Assembly (NCBI GenBank): GCA_002389905.1
Contig: DGRE01000049.1
Span: forward strand, 13,671 to 77,670
From: Hungatella sp. UBA4396
GTDB taxonomy: Bacteria > Bacillota > Clostridia > Lachnospirales > Lachnospiraceae
Direction: 5' to 3'
DNA length: 64,000 nt
Under the pieces are notes generated by a model. That model was not told where the DNA came from. It did not search any database and was given only the letters and a program-made list of their open reading frames with translations. The first letter of the stretch is position 1. Every line of letters starts with the position of its first letter. Below, piece by piece: positions 17,119-26,805 of this stretch. Made by a program: the position numbers and the translations under genes.

Positions 17119-18759
17119 TTATTCAACTCCCGGTCCTATAGCCTGCGGTCCGCTACCTGCTGTTTCTGATTCCGGTGGGATTACAGTAAATTCGCTTGTC
17201 TCCTCCGCTGGTTGGGATTCCATTATATTTCTCATATCCTCCTGTAACGCCTGATCATCAGCTGTCTGTTTCTCGCCGGCGCTTTGCTCCGCAGAAGTTT
17301 CTTCCGCAACTTCTTTCGTCTCTGCCGGGATAACTGTTCCTGATGAATTTCTTTTTACCAGACCTGGCTTTCCTTTATAAGTACTGGTATGAAAATAAAC
17401 CTCTTTTACTACGATCCCATCCTTTGATGTTATCAAATAGGTTTTCCAGGTTGTGCCTTTTATCCCTTGTGTCACTACCACTTCCTGATCCAGCTGCAAA
17501 GTCTGATCTTCCTCGTAATTAGACTCCGGAGGATCATATTCTTTTACTTTCTCGGATCGCATAGATATGGTTACGCCTTTCTCCAGAATCGGTCTTGCAA
17601 TTATGGAAATAGTTATTTTCTTATCCTTAAATACAGCGCGTAATGCCACTGATGTATTATCTTTATTAATAAAACGAAGGTCAGGACCACTGTAACCATC
17701 ATAACTTACCATTGCATCCTCTCCGGGTATCACATAAGATGGCTCAAAGCTATGAGGATGTCTTTCTGTTGTTGCAATTCCTGAAAGTATAATTGCATTA
17801 TAAAGGGTGGATGAAACTTGGCATACACCTCCGCCCGGTTCCTCAACAAATTCTCCATTTCTATAAGCCCCGGCCGGTTTATATCCGCGCTCTATGGTAC
17901 GGTTCCCGGTAGTTTTGTTAAAGGAAAACTCTTCTTCCGGAAATATCACCAGGCCATCTAAAGCATTTACTGCAAGTTTAATATTATTGTTTCTATTTTG
18001 ATTATCCGTAACAATCGTTGTAAATGTTCCGATGACCTGATATTCTTCCTTTGCCTGAGATGCGGTTAAAGATGGAACCTCTTCTCTTACTTCGGTCTCA
18101 ACGACTCCCTCGAAGTTTTTTTGCATTACCATACGCATAATCTCCTGAACTGTTTTTTCTTCATCAATCAGGATTCCATTCTCACCTTCCGAATATATCC
18201 ATCTGTTGTTTTCATTGTCACGTCCGGTTAATTGAGCATTTACAGGCTTTTTATTCCATTTAGAGGCAGCTTCTGCCACTTGAAGCTTTACACTTTCCTC
18301 AGCTCCTGCCATATCCAAAATATATTCACCACCCTCTGCCTGTGTATAGATACGATCAAGAAGTTCATCAATCATCTCAGGCAACGGATTTATTAGTGTA
18401 ATTGTCTGCTCTTTGTATTTAAGTCCAAGATTCCACGAATACAAATCCAATAATTTTTTCTTAGCTTCCTTTCTATCCAGATCTGTAAGGGAAATATTAT
18501 CAACTTTCATTTCTTTTAAAATTTTCGTAACCGTTTCTTCCTCGATTCTGTTTCTTTTACTTTGCTGCTCAACTTTTAGAACCGTTTCTTCCGGTTTTTC
18601 TTTCCCCTTTGAAATAGAAGATAATAAAAAAACTACTAATCCAATGGAAAAAGCTCCAAAAATCACAGTTTGCACAATAATCCAAACTGCACGCTCTGAC
18701 CTACGGCCTTTCATGTTATTCTGCTTTTTTTTTCTATTTCTGCCATCATATTGGCGCAT
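17119..18759 (-). CDS. VanW-family membrane protein with a G5-like domain
   Basis: 546 residues. A lysine/arginine-rich cytoplasmic start is followed by one transmembrane helix (about 25-48), a peptidoglycan-binding-like region (about 60-235), and the VanW core (ERGYKPAGAYRNGEFVEEPG, GGVCQVSSTLYNAIL, HPHSFEPSYV). After it comes a G5-like beta segment (QEVVVTQGIKGTTWKTYLIT) and a Pro/Glu/Ser-rich tail. VanW proteins accompany glycopeptide resistance and cell-wall modification, but their reaction is unknown. First gene of a two-gene unit with the NlpC/P60 hydrolase, behind a conserved regulator box. Confidence 0.9.
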   Translation of the reverse strand: MRQYDGRNRKKKQNNMKGRRSERAVWIIVQTVIFGAFSIGLVVFLLSSISKGKEKPEETVLKVEQQSKRNRIEEETVTKILKEMKVDNISLTDLDRKEAKKKLLDLYSWNLGLKYKEQTITLINPLPEMIDELLDRIYTQAEGGEYILDMAGAEESVKLQVAEAASKWNKKPVNAQLTGRDNENNRWIYSEGENGILIDEEKTVQEIMRMVMQKNFEGVVETEVREEVPSLTASQAKEEYQVIGTFTTIVTDNQNRNNNIKLAVNALDGLVIFPEEEFSFNKTTGNRTIERGYKPAGAYRNGEFVEEPGGGVCQVSSTLYNAIILSGIATTERHPHSFEPSYVIPGEDAMVSYDGYSGPDLRFINKDNTSVALRAVFKDKKITISIIARPILEKGVTISMRSEKVKEYDPPESNYEEDQTLQLDQEVVVTQGIKGTTWKTYLITSKDGIVVKEVYFHTSTYKGKPGLVKRNSSGTVIPAETKEVAEETSAEQSAGEKQTADDQALQEDMRNIMESQPAEETSEFTVIPPESETAGSGPQAIGPGVE

Positions 18760-18808
18760 AATCCACTCTCTCCCTCATTCTGACTTTGTGATTTACAGAC
18801 TAGTTTTT

Positions 18809-18840
18809 AATTTATCAAAAAAATATGGTGATTTTATGGA
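18809..18840 (-). promoter_or_regulatory. Promoter C with 11-bp direct-repeat activator box
   Basis: The minus strand carries TCCAT (18840-18836) and ACCAT (18829-18825), 11 bases apart, followed ten bases later by the -10 element TAAATT (18814-18809). No -35 hexamer is evident. The geometry is identical to the boxes at 24613, 27613 and 33120. It drives the VanW-NlpC unit starting at 18759. Confidence 0.7.
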
Positions 18841-18894
18841 GATAAAAAAGCAACGTCAATAATCAAATGACGATGCTTTTTCTGTACAGCAATA

Positions 18895-20031
18895 TTAAGG
18901 CTGTGTATTCACAGTACCGGTAATATCTGGTAATTCATTTGTATTGAGCAATTTAACATCAACAGATCCATCAGAAGAATTAACTATGTACTTCTTTACC
19001 TGAGGTAAAATCTTTTCAAAAGTTTCCAGAAGCAACCTGTATTTCGTAGTGTCCTGAGTATAAATCTGACTGTTATTGCGATATTCCGTTAGCATGCTGT
19101 TAAATTTATCCGTATCACCAATTGCTTTGTTAACTGCCTCCGCTTTGTATGCTTCAGCTTCGGATACCTGCGCCTCAGCCTTACCTCTTGCCTCGGGGAT
19201 CAGACTGTTATAATAGCCCTTTGCCTGGTTTATTTCTTTTTCCTTATCCTCCTTTGCCGCATTTACATCGAGAAACGACGCTGCCACAGCTTCCGGCGGA
19301 TTGATATTTTGTATATTAAATGCCGTGATTTGTATACCAGACGCATAGCTGTCCAGAGTTCTCTGAACTTCCTGAATCACAAAATTCTGGGCTGCAACTT
19401 TTTCCTTGCTCAGAATATCATCCACAAACATATTGGAAATCAATTCCACCAAAGCCGCCTCTACACTCCTTCTGACTAACTGTTCCTCATCACTGTTAAC
19501 ATTATATAAAAATGCCACCGCATCTTTGACTTTATAATGAACAATTGCTTCAGATGCTATGATATTTTCATCACCTGTAAGCAGCTGTATGGCCTGTGGA
19601 CTGTCCTCCTGGTGCATATGCTCCGGAAGACTCAAGCCTACATCTGCACGCCTGACCTCGGATACATTCACTTTCTGTACCTGATCAACAGGACTTGGCA
19701 AGCGGTAATGGATTCCTTCTGTCACCGTAGCAGGAATCACTGCGCCAAATCTGCGAATAACTGCCTGTTCTCCCGGATTTACCACATAAATTCCTGTCAG
19801 CAGATAGATGATCGCGATTCCCAAAAACAGGGTTACAGCCGCCTTTTTCGGATTAATATGCCCAAATGCCTTTTTTATATCGTCCAGGGCAGAAGGCTTC
19901 TTTTTTTTATTTCCATTTCCAATCTGCCGTCTGTTTTTCCATATAACCTTCCATTTAATGAGAAATAGACGAAAAAGCTTCCTTTTTTCTTTCTTCTTTT
20001 TTTCCGGAGTATTGATCAGTTTATCATCCAT
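18895..20031 (-). CDS. hflK: HflK-like SPFH protein
   Basis: 378 residues. A basic N-terminus and one transmembrane helix (about 64-86, FLGIAIIYLLTGIYVV) precede an SPFH/band-7 domain with EQAVIRRFGAV, HYRLPSPVDQV, and the long coiled-coil helix rich in Ala/Glu (about 240-320). In proteobacteria HflK and HflC form a cage that restrains the FtsH protease. FtsH is not encoded here, so the partner would be the chromosomal enzyme. It lies 14 bases after hflC in the foldase/SPFH operon. It resembles the SPFH part of the fusion protein at 20960-22495. Confidence 0.9.
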   Translation of the reverse strand: MDDKLINTPEKKKKEKRKLFRLFLIKWKVIWKNRRQIGNGNKKKKPSALDDIKKAFGHINPKKAAVTLFLGIAIIYLLTGIYVVNPGEQAVIRRFGAVIPATVTEGIHYRLPSPVDQVQKVNVSEVRRADVGLSLPEHMHQEDSPQAIQLLTGDENIIASEAIVHYKVKDAVAFLYNVNSDEEQLVRRSVEAALVELISNMFVDDILSKEKVAAQNFVIQEVQRTLDSYASGIQITAFNIQNINPPEAVAASFLDVNAAKEDKEKEINQAKGYYNSLIPEARGKAEAQVSEAEAYKAEAVNKAIGDTDKFNSMLTEYRNNSQIYTQDTTKYRLLLETFEKILPQVKKYIVNSSDGSVDVKLLNTNELPDITGTVNTQP

Positions 20032-20045
20032 TCTAATATCTCCCC

Positions 20046-20960
20046 CTAATTTGAGTCCGGATTCCCGCTTAAATATTTCAATATTTCTGCCGTGGAAGGA
20101 AGAATAAGCGTGGTATTCCCATCTATGGTTTTTTCGTAAGTCTCCAGAGTTCTAATAAACTCATAAAAGTCAGGATCTTTCTGGAAAGCCTCTCCATATA
20201 TCCGGATTGCTTCCGCATCACCGCTTCCCTTGATCTGCTGAGCCTGTTTATATGCTTCCGACAAAATGATCTGCTGTTCCTTTTCTGCATCGGCCCTGAT
20301 TTTTGCTGCCTCTTCGCTTCCCTCGGAGCGGTACTTTTTCGCCATCTGTTCCCGCTCTGCTTTCATACGGTCATATACACTTTGCTTGTTGGATTCAGGA
20401 AAGTTCAGGACTCTAATTTTGGCGTCAATGACTTCAATTCCATACTCTGAAGCTCTTGCTTTTGCATAGGTCACAGTATCAGCCAGCATCGCATCAAGCT
20501 TTAACTGCTCCTTATCTGTGTTTACCAGCTCTTCCAGATTATATTTGCCAAGTTGTATGCCAAGGCTTGAGGAAAATACGTCTGAAAGCCTGGCCTCTGT
20601 TCCAGCCTTGTCCTTTACTGTTTTCATAAATGTAACCGGCTCTTTGATTTTCCATGTGCCATAATAATCAATTGCCACGCTTTTTTTATCTAACGTCAGC
20701 AATTCAAGGGAATCAGCCTGATAAATCTGGACCCTTTTATCTAGTTTCCGCACCGATTGGAGAGGATCCGGCAGCTTTATTCTTATTCCTGCTTCGTCTA
20801 TGGTTGCTACCGGATTACCAAACTGTGTAACCACTGCATATTCAGTTACATCTACCTTATATACAACCAGAGTCACAAAAAAGAGCGTCACTGCCATAGC
20901 GATACCAGCCATTATTTTTTTATTTGCCTTGCGCTTTCCTGCTGCATGATTTTTTTCCAT
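20046..20960 (-). CDS. hflC: HflC-like SPFH protein
   Basis: 304 residues from the ATG at 20958-20960, which overlaps the stop of the preceding fusion gene (TAATG) and has GGAGGAG just upstream. One transmembrane helix (about 18-38) is followed by an SPFH domain (VDVTEYAVVTQFGNPV, IKLPDPLQSVRKLDKR) and a coiled-coil tail (KAEREQMAKKYRSEGSEEAA). HflC partners HflK in FtsH-modulating complexes. With HflK and the fusion protein there are three SPFH members in one operon, suggesting a hetero-oligomeric ring. Confidence 0.9.
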   Translation of the reverse strand: MEKNHAAGKRKANKKIMAGIAMAVTLFFVTLVVYKVDVTEYAVVTQFGNPVATIDEAGIRIKLPDPLQSVRKLDKRVQIYQADSLELLTLDKKSVAIDYYGTWKIKEPVTFMKTVKDKAGTEARLSDVFSSSLGIQLGKYNLEELVNTDKEQLKLDAMLADTVTYAKARASEYGIEVIDAKIRVLNFPESNKQSVYDRMKAEREQMAKKYRSEGSEEAAKIRADAEKEQQIILSEAYKQAQQIKGSGDAEAIRIYGEAFQKDPDFYEFIRTLETYEKTIDGNTTLILPSTAEILKYLSGNPDSN

Positions 20961-22495
20961 TAATCCTCTCCTCCTGATGTTTTCCTGTTTAAATTTGAAA
21001 TCCATAATTCTGCATTATCGATTCTTACATTTCCCCCCAACAGTATTTTCTGGACATTTGGCAAGATTTTATCCATTGTTTCCATATACATTCGGAACTC
21101 GTTCACTCCCCTTGAAGCAGAATAAGCCGCCTGCTTTTCGGTAAATGATGCGGCATCGCCTTCCGCATTTTTTATTTTCTGTTCCTTATATCCCTGCGCT
21201 TCAGCAACCTGTTTATATGCATCCGCATTTGCCTGCGGGATTATGGTATTCTTATAGGCCGCAGCTTCATTCATATAAACAGCCTTATCCTGCCTCGCAC
21301 TGGCCAGATCCTGAAAACTGGCCTTCACAGCTTCCGGAGGAGATACATCTATCAGCTGGGTTCCCACAATTACGATGCCGGTTCCATTGGTATCCATTAC
21401 TTTCTGTAGCAATTCCTCAGCCTCTGTCTCCACAGCTGACTTCCCCTCCGTCAGCAGCCAGTCAACTTTACTCCGTCCGACTATTTCACGTATACCGGTA
21501 GTGGCACCTGCCTTTACAAGGCTTTCCAGCTCTGTAACATTCAGCGCATAAGAAATTGGATCCATCACTTTATAATGTACTGTCATATTCACATTCACTA
21601 AATTGGTATCACCCGATAATAATTCCAGGCTCCCTGTTTCCAGTTTCTGAATCATATCCTTTTTAACCAGAGTTACCTGATCAACCGGGGCCGGTATACG
21701 ATAGTGCAGTCCCGGAGTCACTTCTTCACTTACAACTTTCCCAAATCTTCGAACGATTCCAACTTCATCCATATCTACTATATAAACTCCGGATAATGCA
21801 AAAGCTGCAGCCAGAGCGCCGGAAATCCACGCATACATTTTTTTACTTCCATGCGGTATTCCGTGAGAATGTCCTTCATGATTCTGTTCCTCCTCAGGAT
21901 GCAAAAGCAGTTTCAGATTGGAAACCAGAATTTCATAACCGGAAATCATTAAAAGAACCATTGCAACAATAGCTGCCATCTTGTCTAAACTATTCATGCC
22001 AAACAATGAGCCGATAATTCCAACCAGCACTGCTATGGAGCAATACATATCCATCTTGGAATGATATCCATCCGCTATCAGACTTTGTGAGCCGGTCTGT
22101 TCTCCCACATAAATTTTATATCTGGCCATAAAATAATTAATTATCACTCCGACAAAAGCCCCGGCAGCCACAAAAGGAACGTAACGCAGTTCGGCCTTTG
22201 CGCCATCCAAGGCATCTGCCAGAATCTCAAATCCCATATAGAATATGAAGACCGAAACGAAAACCGCAAGTATGCTTTCTATCTTATTTACAGCCTTATT
22301 CCACTTTCTGGCTCCCAGTCTGGCAACCATAAGTCCGATAAAAACAATGGAAGACACAAAAACATCCGTGAATGAATGCCAGGCATTTGCCTCCAGCCCG
22401 ATGCTTCCGGATATTCCGGCAAGAAAAAAACGCAGTAAAATTAAAACTACGTTAGCGATTATTGTTATAAAGATGGTTTTTTCTTTTCTTCCCAT
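20960..22495 (-). CDS. Cation diffusion facilitator fused to an HflK-type SPFH domain
   Basis: 511 residues. Residues 1-200 are a six-helix CDF transporter with the metal-site pattern HxxxD in helix 2 (His40, Asp44) and DxxHxxxD in helix 5 (Asp142, His145, Asp149). The CDF cytosolic domain is missing. A His-rich linker (206-215, HEGHSHGIPH) leads to a seventh membrane helix (about 221-240) and a complete SPFH domain (VGIVRRFGKV, HYRIPAPVDQV) with its coiled coil. The frame is continuous, with no frameshift. CDF proteins export zinc, cadmium, iron or manganese. The fusion would place a metal transporter inside an HflKC-like membrane ring. Its start lies within the 3' end of the foldase gene (31-base overlap). 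Confidence 0.9.
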   Translation of the reverse strand: MGRKEKTIFITIIANVVLILLRFFLAGISGSIGLEANAWHSFTDVFVSSIVFIGLMVARLGARKWNKAVNKIESILAVFVSVFIFYMGFEILADALDGAKAELRYVPFVAAGAFVGVIINYFMARYKIYVGEQTGSQSLIADGYHSKMDMYCSIAVLVGIIGSLFGMNSLDKMAAIVAMVLLMISGYEILVSNLKLLLHPEEEQNHEGHSHGIPHGSKKMYAWISGALAAAFALSGVYIVDMDEVGIVRRFGKVVSEEVTPGLHYRIPAPVDQVTLVKKDMIQKLETGSLELLSGDTNLVNVNMTVHYKVMDPISYALNVTELESLVKAGATTGIREIVGRSKVDWLLTEGKSAVETEAEELLQKVMDTNGTGIVIVGTQLIDVSPPEAVKASFQDLASARQDKAVYMNEAAAYKNTIIPQANADAYKQVAEAQGYKEQKIKNAEGDAASFTEKQAAYSASRGVNEFRMYMETMDKILPNVQKILLGGNVRIDNAELWISNLNRKTSGGED

Positions 22496-24576
22496 GTGCT
22501 TAACCTCTCCTTCAGCAAATTGCGTAACGTCTTATCGTAAATTGTCAGCTTTGCTTTTTCTAATATTTTCTTCTCCATCTGCTTCTCCAGTTCTATGTGA
22601 TTCTGCTCCTTTATATGTGCGGCAATTTCTTCCGCCGACTCTTCATAAGTCCTTATCCTGCGCTCCTCTTTTTCTCTTACCTTAACAATATAAAGTCCAC
22701 CCTGACTTTCAATGACAGGGCTTATTTCATCCGGTTTTAATGAAAAGAAACTGGAATCCAGTTCCGGTGCCAGATACCCCTGATAAAACCAGTCTTCCAT
22801 TTCACCTCCGGCCTCAGCCGTCCCGTCCTCCGAATACTGCTTAGCGACCTGTGCAAAATCTGTCCCCTTATCGATGAGTCCCATCGCTTCTTTTGCTTTC
22901 TGCCTTGCCTGATCTTTTTGCCCTTCCGTACTTTTTATCCAGATAAGACTTAATTTAATCCTTGCAGGTATCTGAAACAGGCTTTTATTTTTTTCATAGT
23001 ATTCCTTTTTTTCTTCTTCTGAAGCTTCTTCTAATTTCTCATCGACTTCTTCCTTATGCATCACCTGTGAAACATATTGTATTTTTAGTTCTTCAAATTC
23101 ATGCTGCTTATCTGTATCCCCACTTATGTCACCTGTCTCTTCTAGAAGAAGCTCTTTTGCAATCAATTGCTCCAGCAGTTCCTTTTTATTATCAAAATTA
23201 TTTAAAGATCTTTGGTACTCTGCAGGAAGCTCTTTAAACTCCGTATAAAAATCCCCCAGCGTATAACGCTTACTGTGAACACTAAACAGAGCTTCATCCT
23301 TTTTCAGTGTATATTGCCGATCCATGGCCTGGCTCAGCAGCATTTCCTTTATTTCTACTTCCACCTCATCAAGCGTCTGCGTCCCGGCCTCTGAAACATC
23401 TTCCATTTTTATAATACTGTATGTACCGTCTTCGTTAGCTAGATAATCACTTATCTCTCCCTTGCTCATTGGGGATACCGTAGTTTCCAGAAGGCTGCCG
23501 CTTCCGGATATTTCCACAGTCAGATCATTTTCTTTTCCATCTATTGCATATATTTCTGCAACTTTTTCAAATGTCTCACCGGACTTTAGCTTTTTTACTG
23601 CCTCTGATGCTTTGGCACTGTTTTCAATCCTTATTTCCTTTACTGAAGCCGATGGATCTTTTCGATACTGGTCCGGATTTTTCTGATAGTATTCCAGAAT
23701 TTCCTCTCTTGCAGGCTCTGAAACCTTCAGTAAATCAAAATCAACCTGTAAACCCGCAGACTCTTTCAGCTTGTTGATATAATCTGGAAAGTATTCTTCA
23801 TCCTTTTTAGCGAGCAGAATACTTCTGATTTCTTCTTCCACTTCGGAAAGTCCCCGGTCTTTATAGGTTTCTTTATTCTTATCGTAATACTGCTGTATTT
23901 CCCATTTGGAGACAGAGTCAGAAGTTATATTCTCCTGATGGATTTTATTAAGCAGCTCCTTTACGCTTTCATCACCTATGAGGTCCTTGATTCCGTGCTG
24001 CACCTCTTCCCTGGCTGTGATTCCTTCACTTTCCGCCCACTCCAGAATAATCTGCTCGACCGCCATCATCTGCACCGCATAACGGTATTCTTCTAGACTG
24101 TCAACCGGATGCTGCTCGCAAGGCTCATCAGGGCCGCATTTGGAATGATCATATCCATGAGTGTCACAAACTGTATGTTCCTGGCTCCGGGTCCCTTCCA
24201 TCGCTATGAAATCAATCAGCTGGGAAACCGTAAGATTTTTCCCATTATACGAAGCCACTGCTTCCGGGACAGGCGGCTCAGGTTCGAGAATGCGGAGAAT
24301 CAGATAGCCCGATATCCCTAATGCTGCCATCAAAACCGCTGCCAAAACAAGCTTTCTTCCCCGCTTTTTACATGGTTTCTCCCGGCCTTTCCAAAGAGCC
24401 ACAGGTCCGTCTGAATCCATACCGTCCGGAATATCCGGCAGATTCCACGATTCTTTCCCTTTCGATTCCGTTTTCTTCTTTCCTTGCCGAAATCCAACCA
24501 CATGAAAGAAATCCCTTAGAGCCGATCCTTCATCCTTATCGGAATTTTTTGAGTCCTGGTTTTTATCATCCTCCAT
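22465..24576 (-). CDS. Membrane-anchored double-parvulin foldase
   Basis: 703 residues from the ATG at 24574-24576 (GAGGAGG eight bases upstream). A charged cytoplasmic region is followed by one membrane helix (about 75-95), then an extracytoplasmic SurA/PrsA-like chaperone region. There are two rotamase-type domains; the second is clearest (KGTDFAQVAKQYSEDGTAEA, then GGEMEDWFYQGYLAPEL). Unusually, residues 137-156 form a Cys/His cluster (C, H, H, C, C, H in CDTHGYDHSKCGPDEPCEQH) that could bind a metal. It begins the foldase/SPFH operon behind promoter box B. Such proteins fold exported proteins at the cell wall. Confidence 0.85.
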   Translation of the reverse strand: MEDDKNQDSKNSDKDEGSALRDFFHVVGFRQGKKKTESKGKESWNLPDIPDGMDSDGPVALWKGREKPCKKRGRKLVLAAVLMAALGISGYLILRILEPEPPVPEAVASYNGKNLTVSQLIDFIAMEGTRSQEHTVCDTHGYDHSKCGPDEPCEQHPVDSLEEYRYAVQMMAVEQIILEWAESEGITAREEVQHGIKDLIGDESVKELLNKIHQENITSDSVSKWEIQQYYDKNKETYKDRGLSEVEEEIRSILLAKKDEEYFPDYINKLKESAGLQVDFDLLKVSEPAREEILEYYQKNPDQYRKDPSASVKEIRIENSAKASEAVKKLKSGETFEKVAEIYAIDGKENDLTVEISGSGSLLETTVSPMSKGEISDYLANEDGTYSIIKMEDVSEAGTQTLDEVEVEIKEMLLSQAMDRQYTLKKDEALFSVHSKRYTLGDFYTEFKELPAEYQRSLNNFDNKKELLEQLIAKELLLEETGDISGDTDKQHEFEELKIQYVSQVMHKEEVDEKLEEASEEEKKEYYEKNKSLFQIPARIKLSLIWIKSTEGQKDQARQKAKEAMGLIDKGTDFAQVAKQYSEDGTAEAGGEMEDWFYQGYLAPELDSSFFSLKPDEISPVIESQGGLYIVKVREKEERRIRTYEESAEEIAAHIKEQNHIELEKQMEKKILEKAKLTIYDKTLRNLLKERLSTWEEKKKPSL

Positions 24577-24612
24577 AAATGTCCTCCTCATTTTTTATTA
24601 CCAGATAATGGA

Positions 24613-24644
24613 ATCTTATTAAATTTTTATGGGGATTTTATGAA
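24613..24644 (-). promoter_or_regulatory. Promoter B with 11-bp direct-repeat activator box
   Basis: The minus strand carries TTCAT (24644-24640) and CCCAT (24633-24629), 11 bases apart, then the -10 element TAAGAT (24618-24613), ten bases after the second repeat. It lies between the histidine kinase gene and the foldase gene, so the foldase/SPFH operon has its own regulated start. Confidence 0.7.
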
Positions 24645-24671
24645 GAATGATATAAAATTTTAAAACCGGAA

Positions 24672-26063
24672 TTATTGCGGTAAAATTATTGTAAATACTG
24701 CGCCAAACCCTTTCTGACTTTCTGCAAAGATGTTTCCTCCATGATTTTCAATTATGGCTTTCGTAATCGATAATCCGATTCCCATACCTCCGGTTTTCTT
24801 GCTTCTTGATTTGTCTACCCGGTAAAACCGGTCAAACAGATGGGGCAGTTCTTCTTCTGGAATACCAATTCCGCTATCTGACACAATAATTTGTATTTGT
24901 TTTCCCCTGCTCCGGTATTCCACAGAAATATGCCCACCCATTGGCGTATAAGCCAGCGCATTGGAGATAAGATTTACCATGCACTGCTTTAAACGGTAAA
25001 AATCTGCATACACCGGCGTTGCCTCAGGCATTATCATAAAAAGATTAATCTGCTCTTCCTTCGCCATTATTTCAAAATCACGGAATACGGCTTTGCATAA
25101 ATCCCAAAATTCAAACTTTGATTTGTCCAGAGTCTGCTTCCGGTTCTCCAGATCGTACAATTCCTTAAGCTGTTCAACAATCCCAACCAGGCGCAAAATC
25201 TCTCCGTGGCAGCTTTCCAGACGGTCCGTCGTGGCTTCCCATACACCATCGATCATTGCCTCCATATGGCTTTGCAGATTGGTTAAAGGGGTACGAAGCT
25301 CATGAGCCACATCCGATGTAATCTGGCGTTTCTGCTTTTCTTCCATTTCCAGCGCTTTCGACATTTCATTAATGGATTCAATCATTTTATCCGTTTCTAC
25401 CACGGGAGAGCGCTTTTCTGCCTGGACACCGTATTCGCCACCTGCTATTCTCTGAGCCACATCAATTACGTTTGTAATTGGTTCTGATACGGTCCGGGCT
25501 ATCACAACTCCTAAAACAATCACAATAAAAAGGGCTGCACCCCCTATAAACACAAGAGATTTATTTAAATTCCTCAGCAATTCCAGCTCATCATCATTTA
25601 ATGAATACGGGCCATAATATCCTATCTTTAATGTTCCGGTAACTGCCCCCTCATTTTTCAATGTATAGGTGTCTTCTAAATAGCTCCCTTTAAAATTAGG
25701 GTATTTTTTATGCATAACATTTTCGGCATGCTGAAGTACTATTTTACATTCTTCCGCTCTGTGGCTTTTTATATCCCAGTCGATTTCTCTATTGGTTGTC
25801 TGGACATGTATAATAATACCATTCTGCAAAGCAGCATAACCAATGAGTTCAAGCCCTTCCATATCATATAAGCCGGATTCCGGATTATATAGCTGATCAA
25901 TTTGAGTCATAATCTGCTCAATTTGATTTTTTTGCTGTTTTTTTGCATATTGTTCAAAAATTTTATCCGCTGTGAAATTAAATAAAAAGCTCAACGCGAG
26001 AACAATGAACAATGCAATAACAGAATATGACACAATGAGGGTATTTTTTAGAGTTCTTTTCAT
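24672..26063 (-). CDS. Sensor histidine kinase of the envelope regulon
   Basis: 463 residues. Two membrane helices (about 10-30 and 168-190) enclose an extracellular sensor of some 135 residues. Then come HAMP (about 190-245), the phospho-acceptor histidine in DVAHELRTPL, and an ATPase domain with the N box (NLISNALAYTP), DSGIGIPEEEL, FDRFYRVDKSRS and GGMGIGLSI. Its ATG overlaps the regulator stop by four bases. The paired regulator probably acts on the four promoter boxes of this island. The signal is unknown; cell-wall damage, misfolded exported protein or metal are reasonable guesses from the target genes. Confidence 0.93.
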   Translation of the reverse strand: MKRTLKNTLIVSYSVIALFIVLALSFLFNFTADKIFEQYAKKQQKNQIEQIMTQIDQLYNPESGLYDMEGLELIGYAALQNGIIIHVQTTNREIDWDIKSHRAEECKIVLQHAENVMHKKYPNFKGSYLEDTYTLKNEGAVTGTLKIGYYGPYSLNDDELELLRNLNKSLVFIGGAALFIVIVLGVVIARTVSEPITNVIDVAQRIAGGEYGVQAEKRSPVVETDKMIESINEMSKALEMEEKQKRQITSDVAHELRTPLTNLQSHMEAMIDGVWEATTDRLESCHGEILRLVGIVEQLKELYDLENRKQTLDKSKFEFWDLCKAVFRDFEIMAKEEQINLFMIMPEATPVYADFYRLKQCMVNLISNALAYTPMGGHISVEYRSRGKQIQIIVSDSGIGIPEEELPHLFDRFYRVDKSRSKKTGGMGIGLSITKAIIENHGGNIFAESQKGFGAVFTIILPQ

Positions 26064-26761
26064 AGCTCTATACCGGCAAATTTATAGCCCATACCATGGA
26101 CTGTGAGAATATAAACCGGTTTCTTCCTGTCGTCCTCGATCTTCGTCCGGATACTTTTTATATAGGTATCAATACTTCTGTCATAGCCGTCAAAATTATC
26201 ATCTAATGCATACGTAATAAGCTGTTCTCTGGTGAATATCCGGTTCGGTGCCTTAGCAAGTGTCACAAGTATCTTGTATTCCGTAGGGGTTAGTCCTGCT
26301 TCTTTTCCCCGCACCTTAACATCCCCGTTTTGAAAATCTATTACCAAATCTCCCCCGTTATAGGAAAAAGGAATCCCGGTAAGCTGATCACTTTCCACTC
26401 TTCTTAAAACTGCCTCGATCTTTGCCACTACCGTTCTTGGGCTGAAAGGCTTGAATATATAATCATCTGCCCCCACTTTTAGCCCTTTAATCAAATCATA
26501 TTCCTCCGTTTTTGCCGTAAGCATGATAATCGGCACCCGGGAATGCATCCGAATCATCTGACAAACCTGTTCACCCATAATATCCGGGAGCATCAGATCA
26601 AGTAAAATCAGTGAAACATCATTGTCCCGAAACAGTTCCATAGCCGTTGATCCGTCATAAGCACATAAAATATCATAGCCTGCTTTTCCTAAATATGCCT
26701 GTAATACTTCCACTATTTTCTCTTCATCATCCACTATAAGTATTGTTCTATGTTTCCTCAT
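26060..26761 (-). CDS. OmpR/PhoB-family response regulator of the envelope regulon
   Basis: 233 residues. A receiver domain with acidic pair (VDDEEK), phospho-acceptor aspartate in LILLDLMLPD, and the conserved MLTAK and KPFSP. A winged-helix DNA-binding domain follows (LTPTEYKILVTLAKAPNRIF, then DRSIDTYIKSIRTKIEDD). PhoB-type regulators bind direct repeats with 11-base periodicity just upstream of the -10. Exactly that arrangement occurs at 18809, 24613, 27613 and 33120. It is second in the nlpC-regulator-kinase operon, 44 bases after the hydrolase stop. Confidence 0.95.
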   Translation of the reverse strand: MRKHRTILIVDDEEKIVEVLQAYLGKAGYDILCAYDGSTAMELFRDNDVSLILLDLMLPDIMGEQVCQMIRMHSRVPIIMLTAKTEEYDLIKGLKVGADDYIFKPFSPRTVVAKIEAVLRRVESDQLTGIPFSYNGGDLVIDFQNGDVKVRGKEAGLTPTEYKILVTLAKAPNRIFTREQLITYALDDNFDGYDRSIDTYIKSIRTKIEDDRKKPVYILTVHGMGYKFAGIEL

Positions 26762-26805
26762 GCCTCCGCTCTCCTTTATTTTTTATTATGCCCATGCTTT
26801 TTCGA

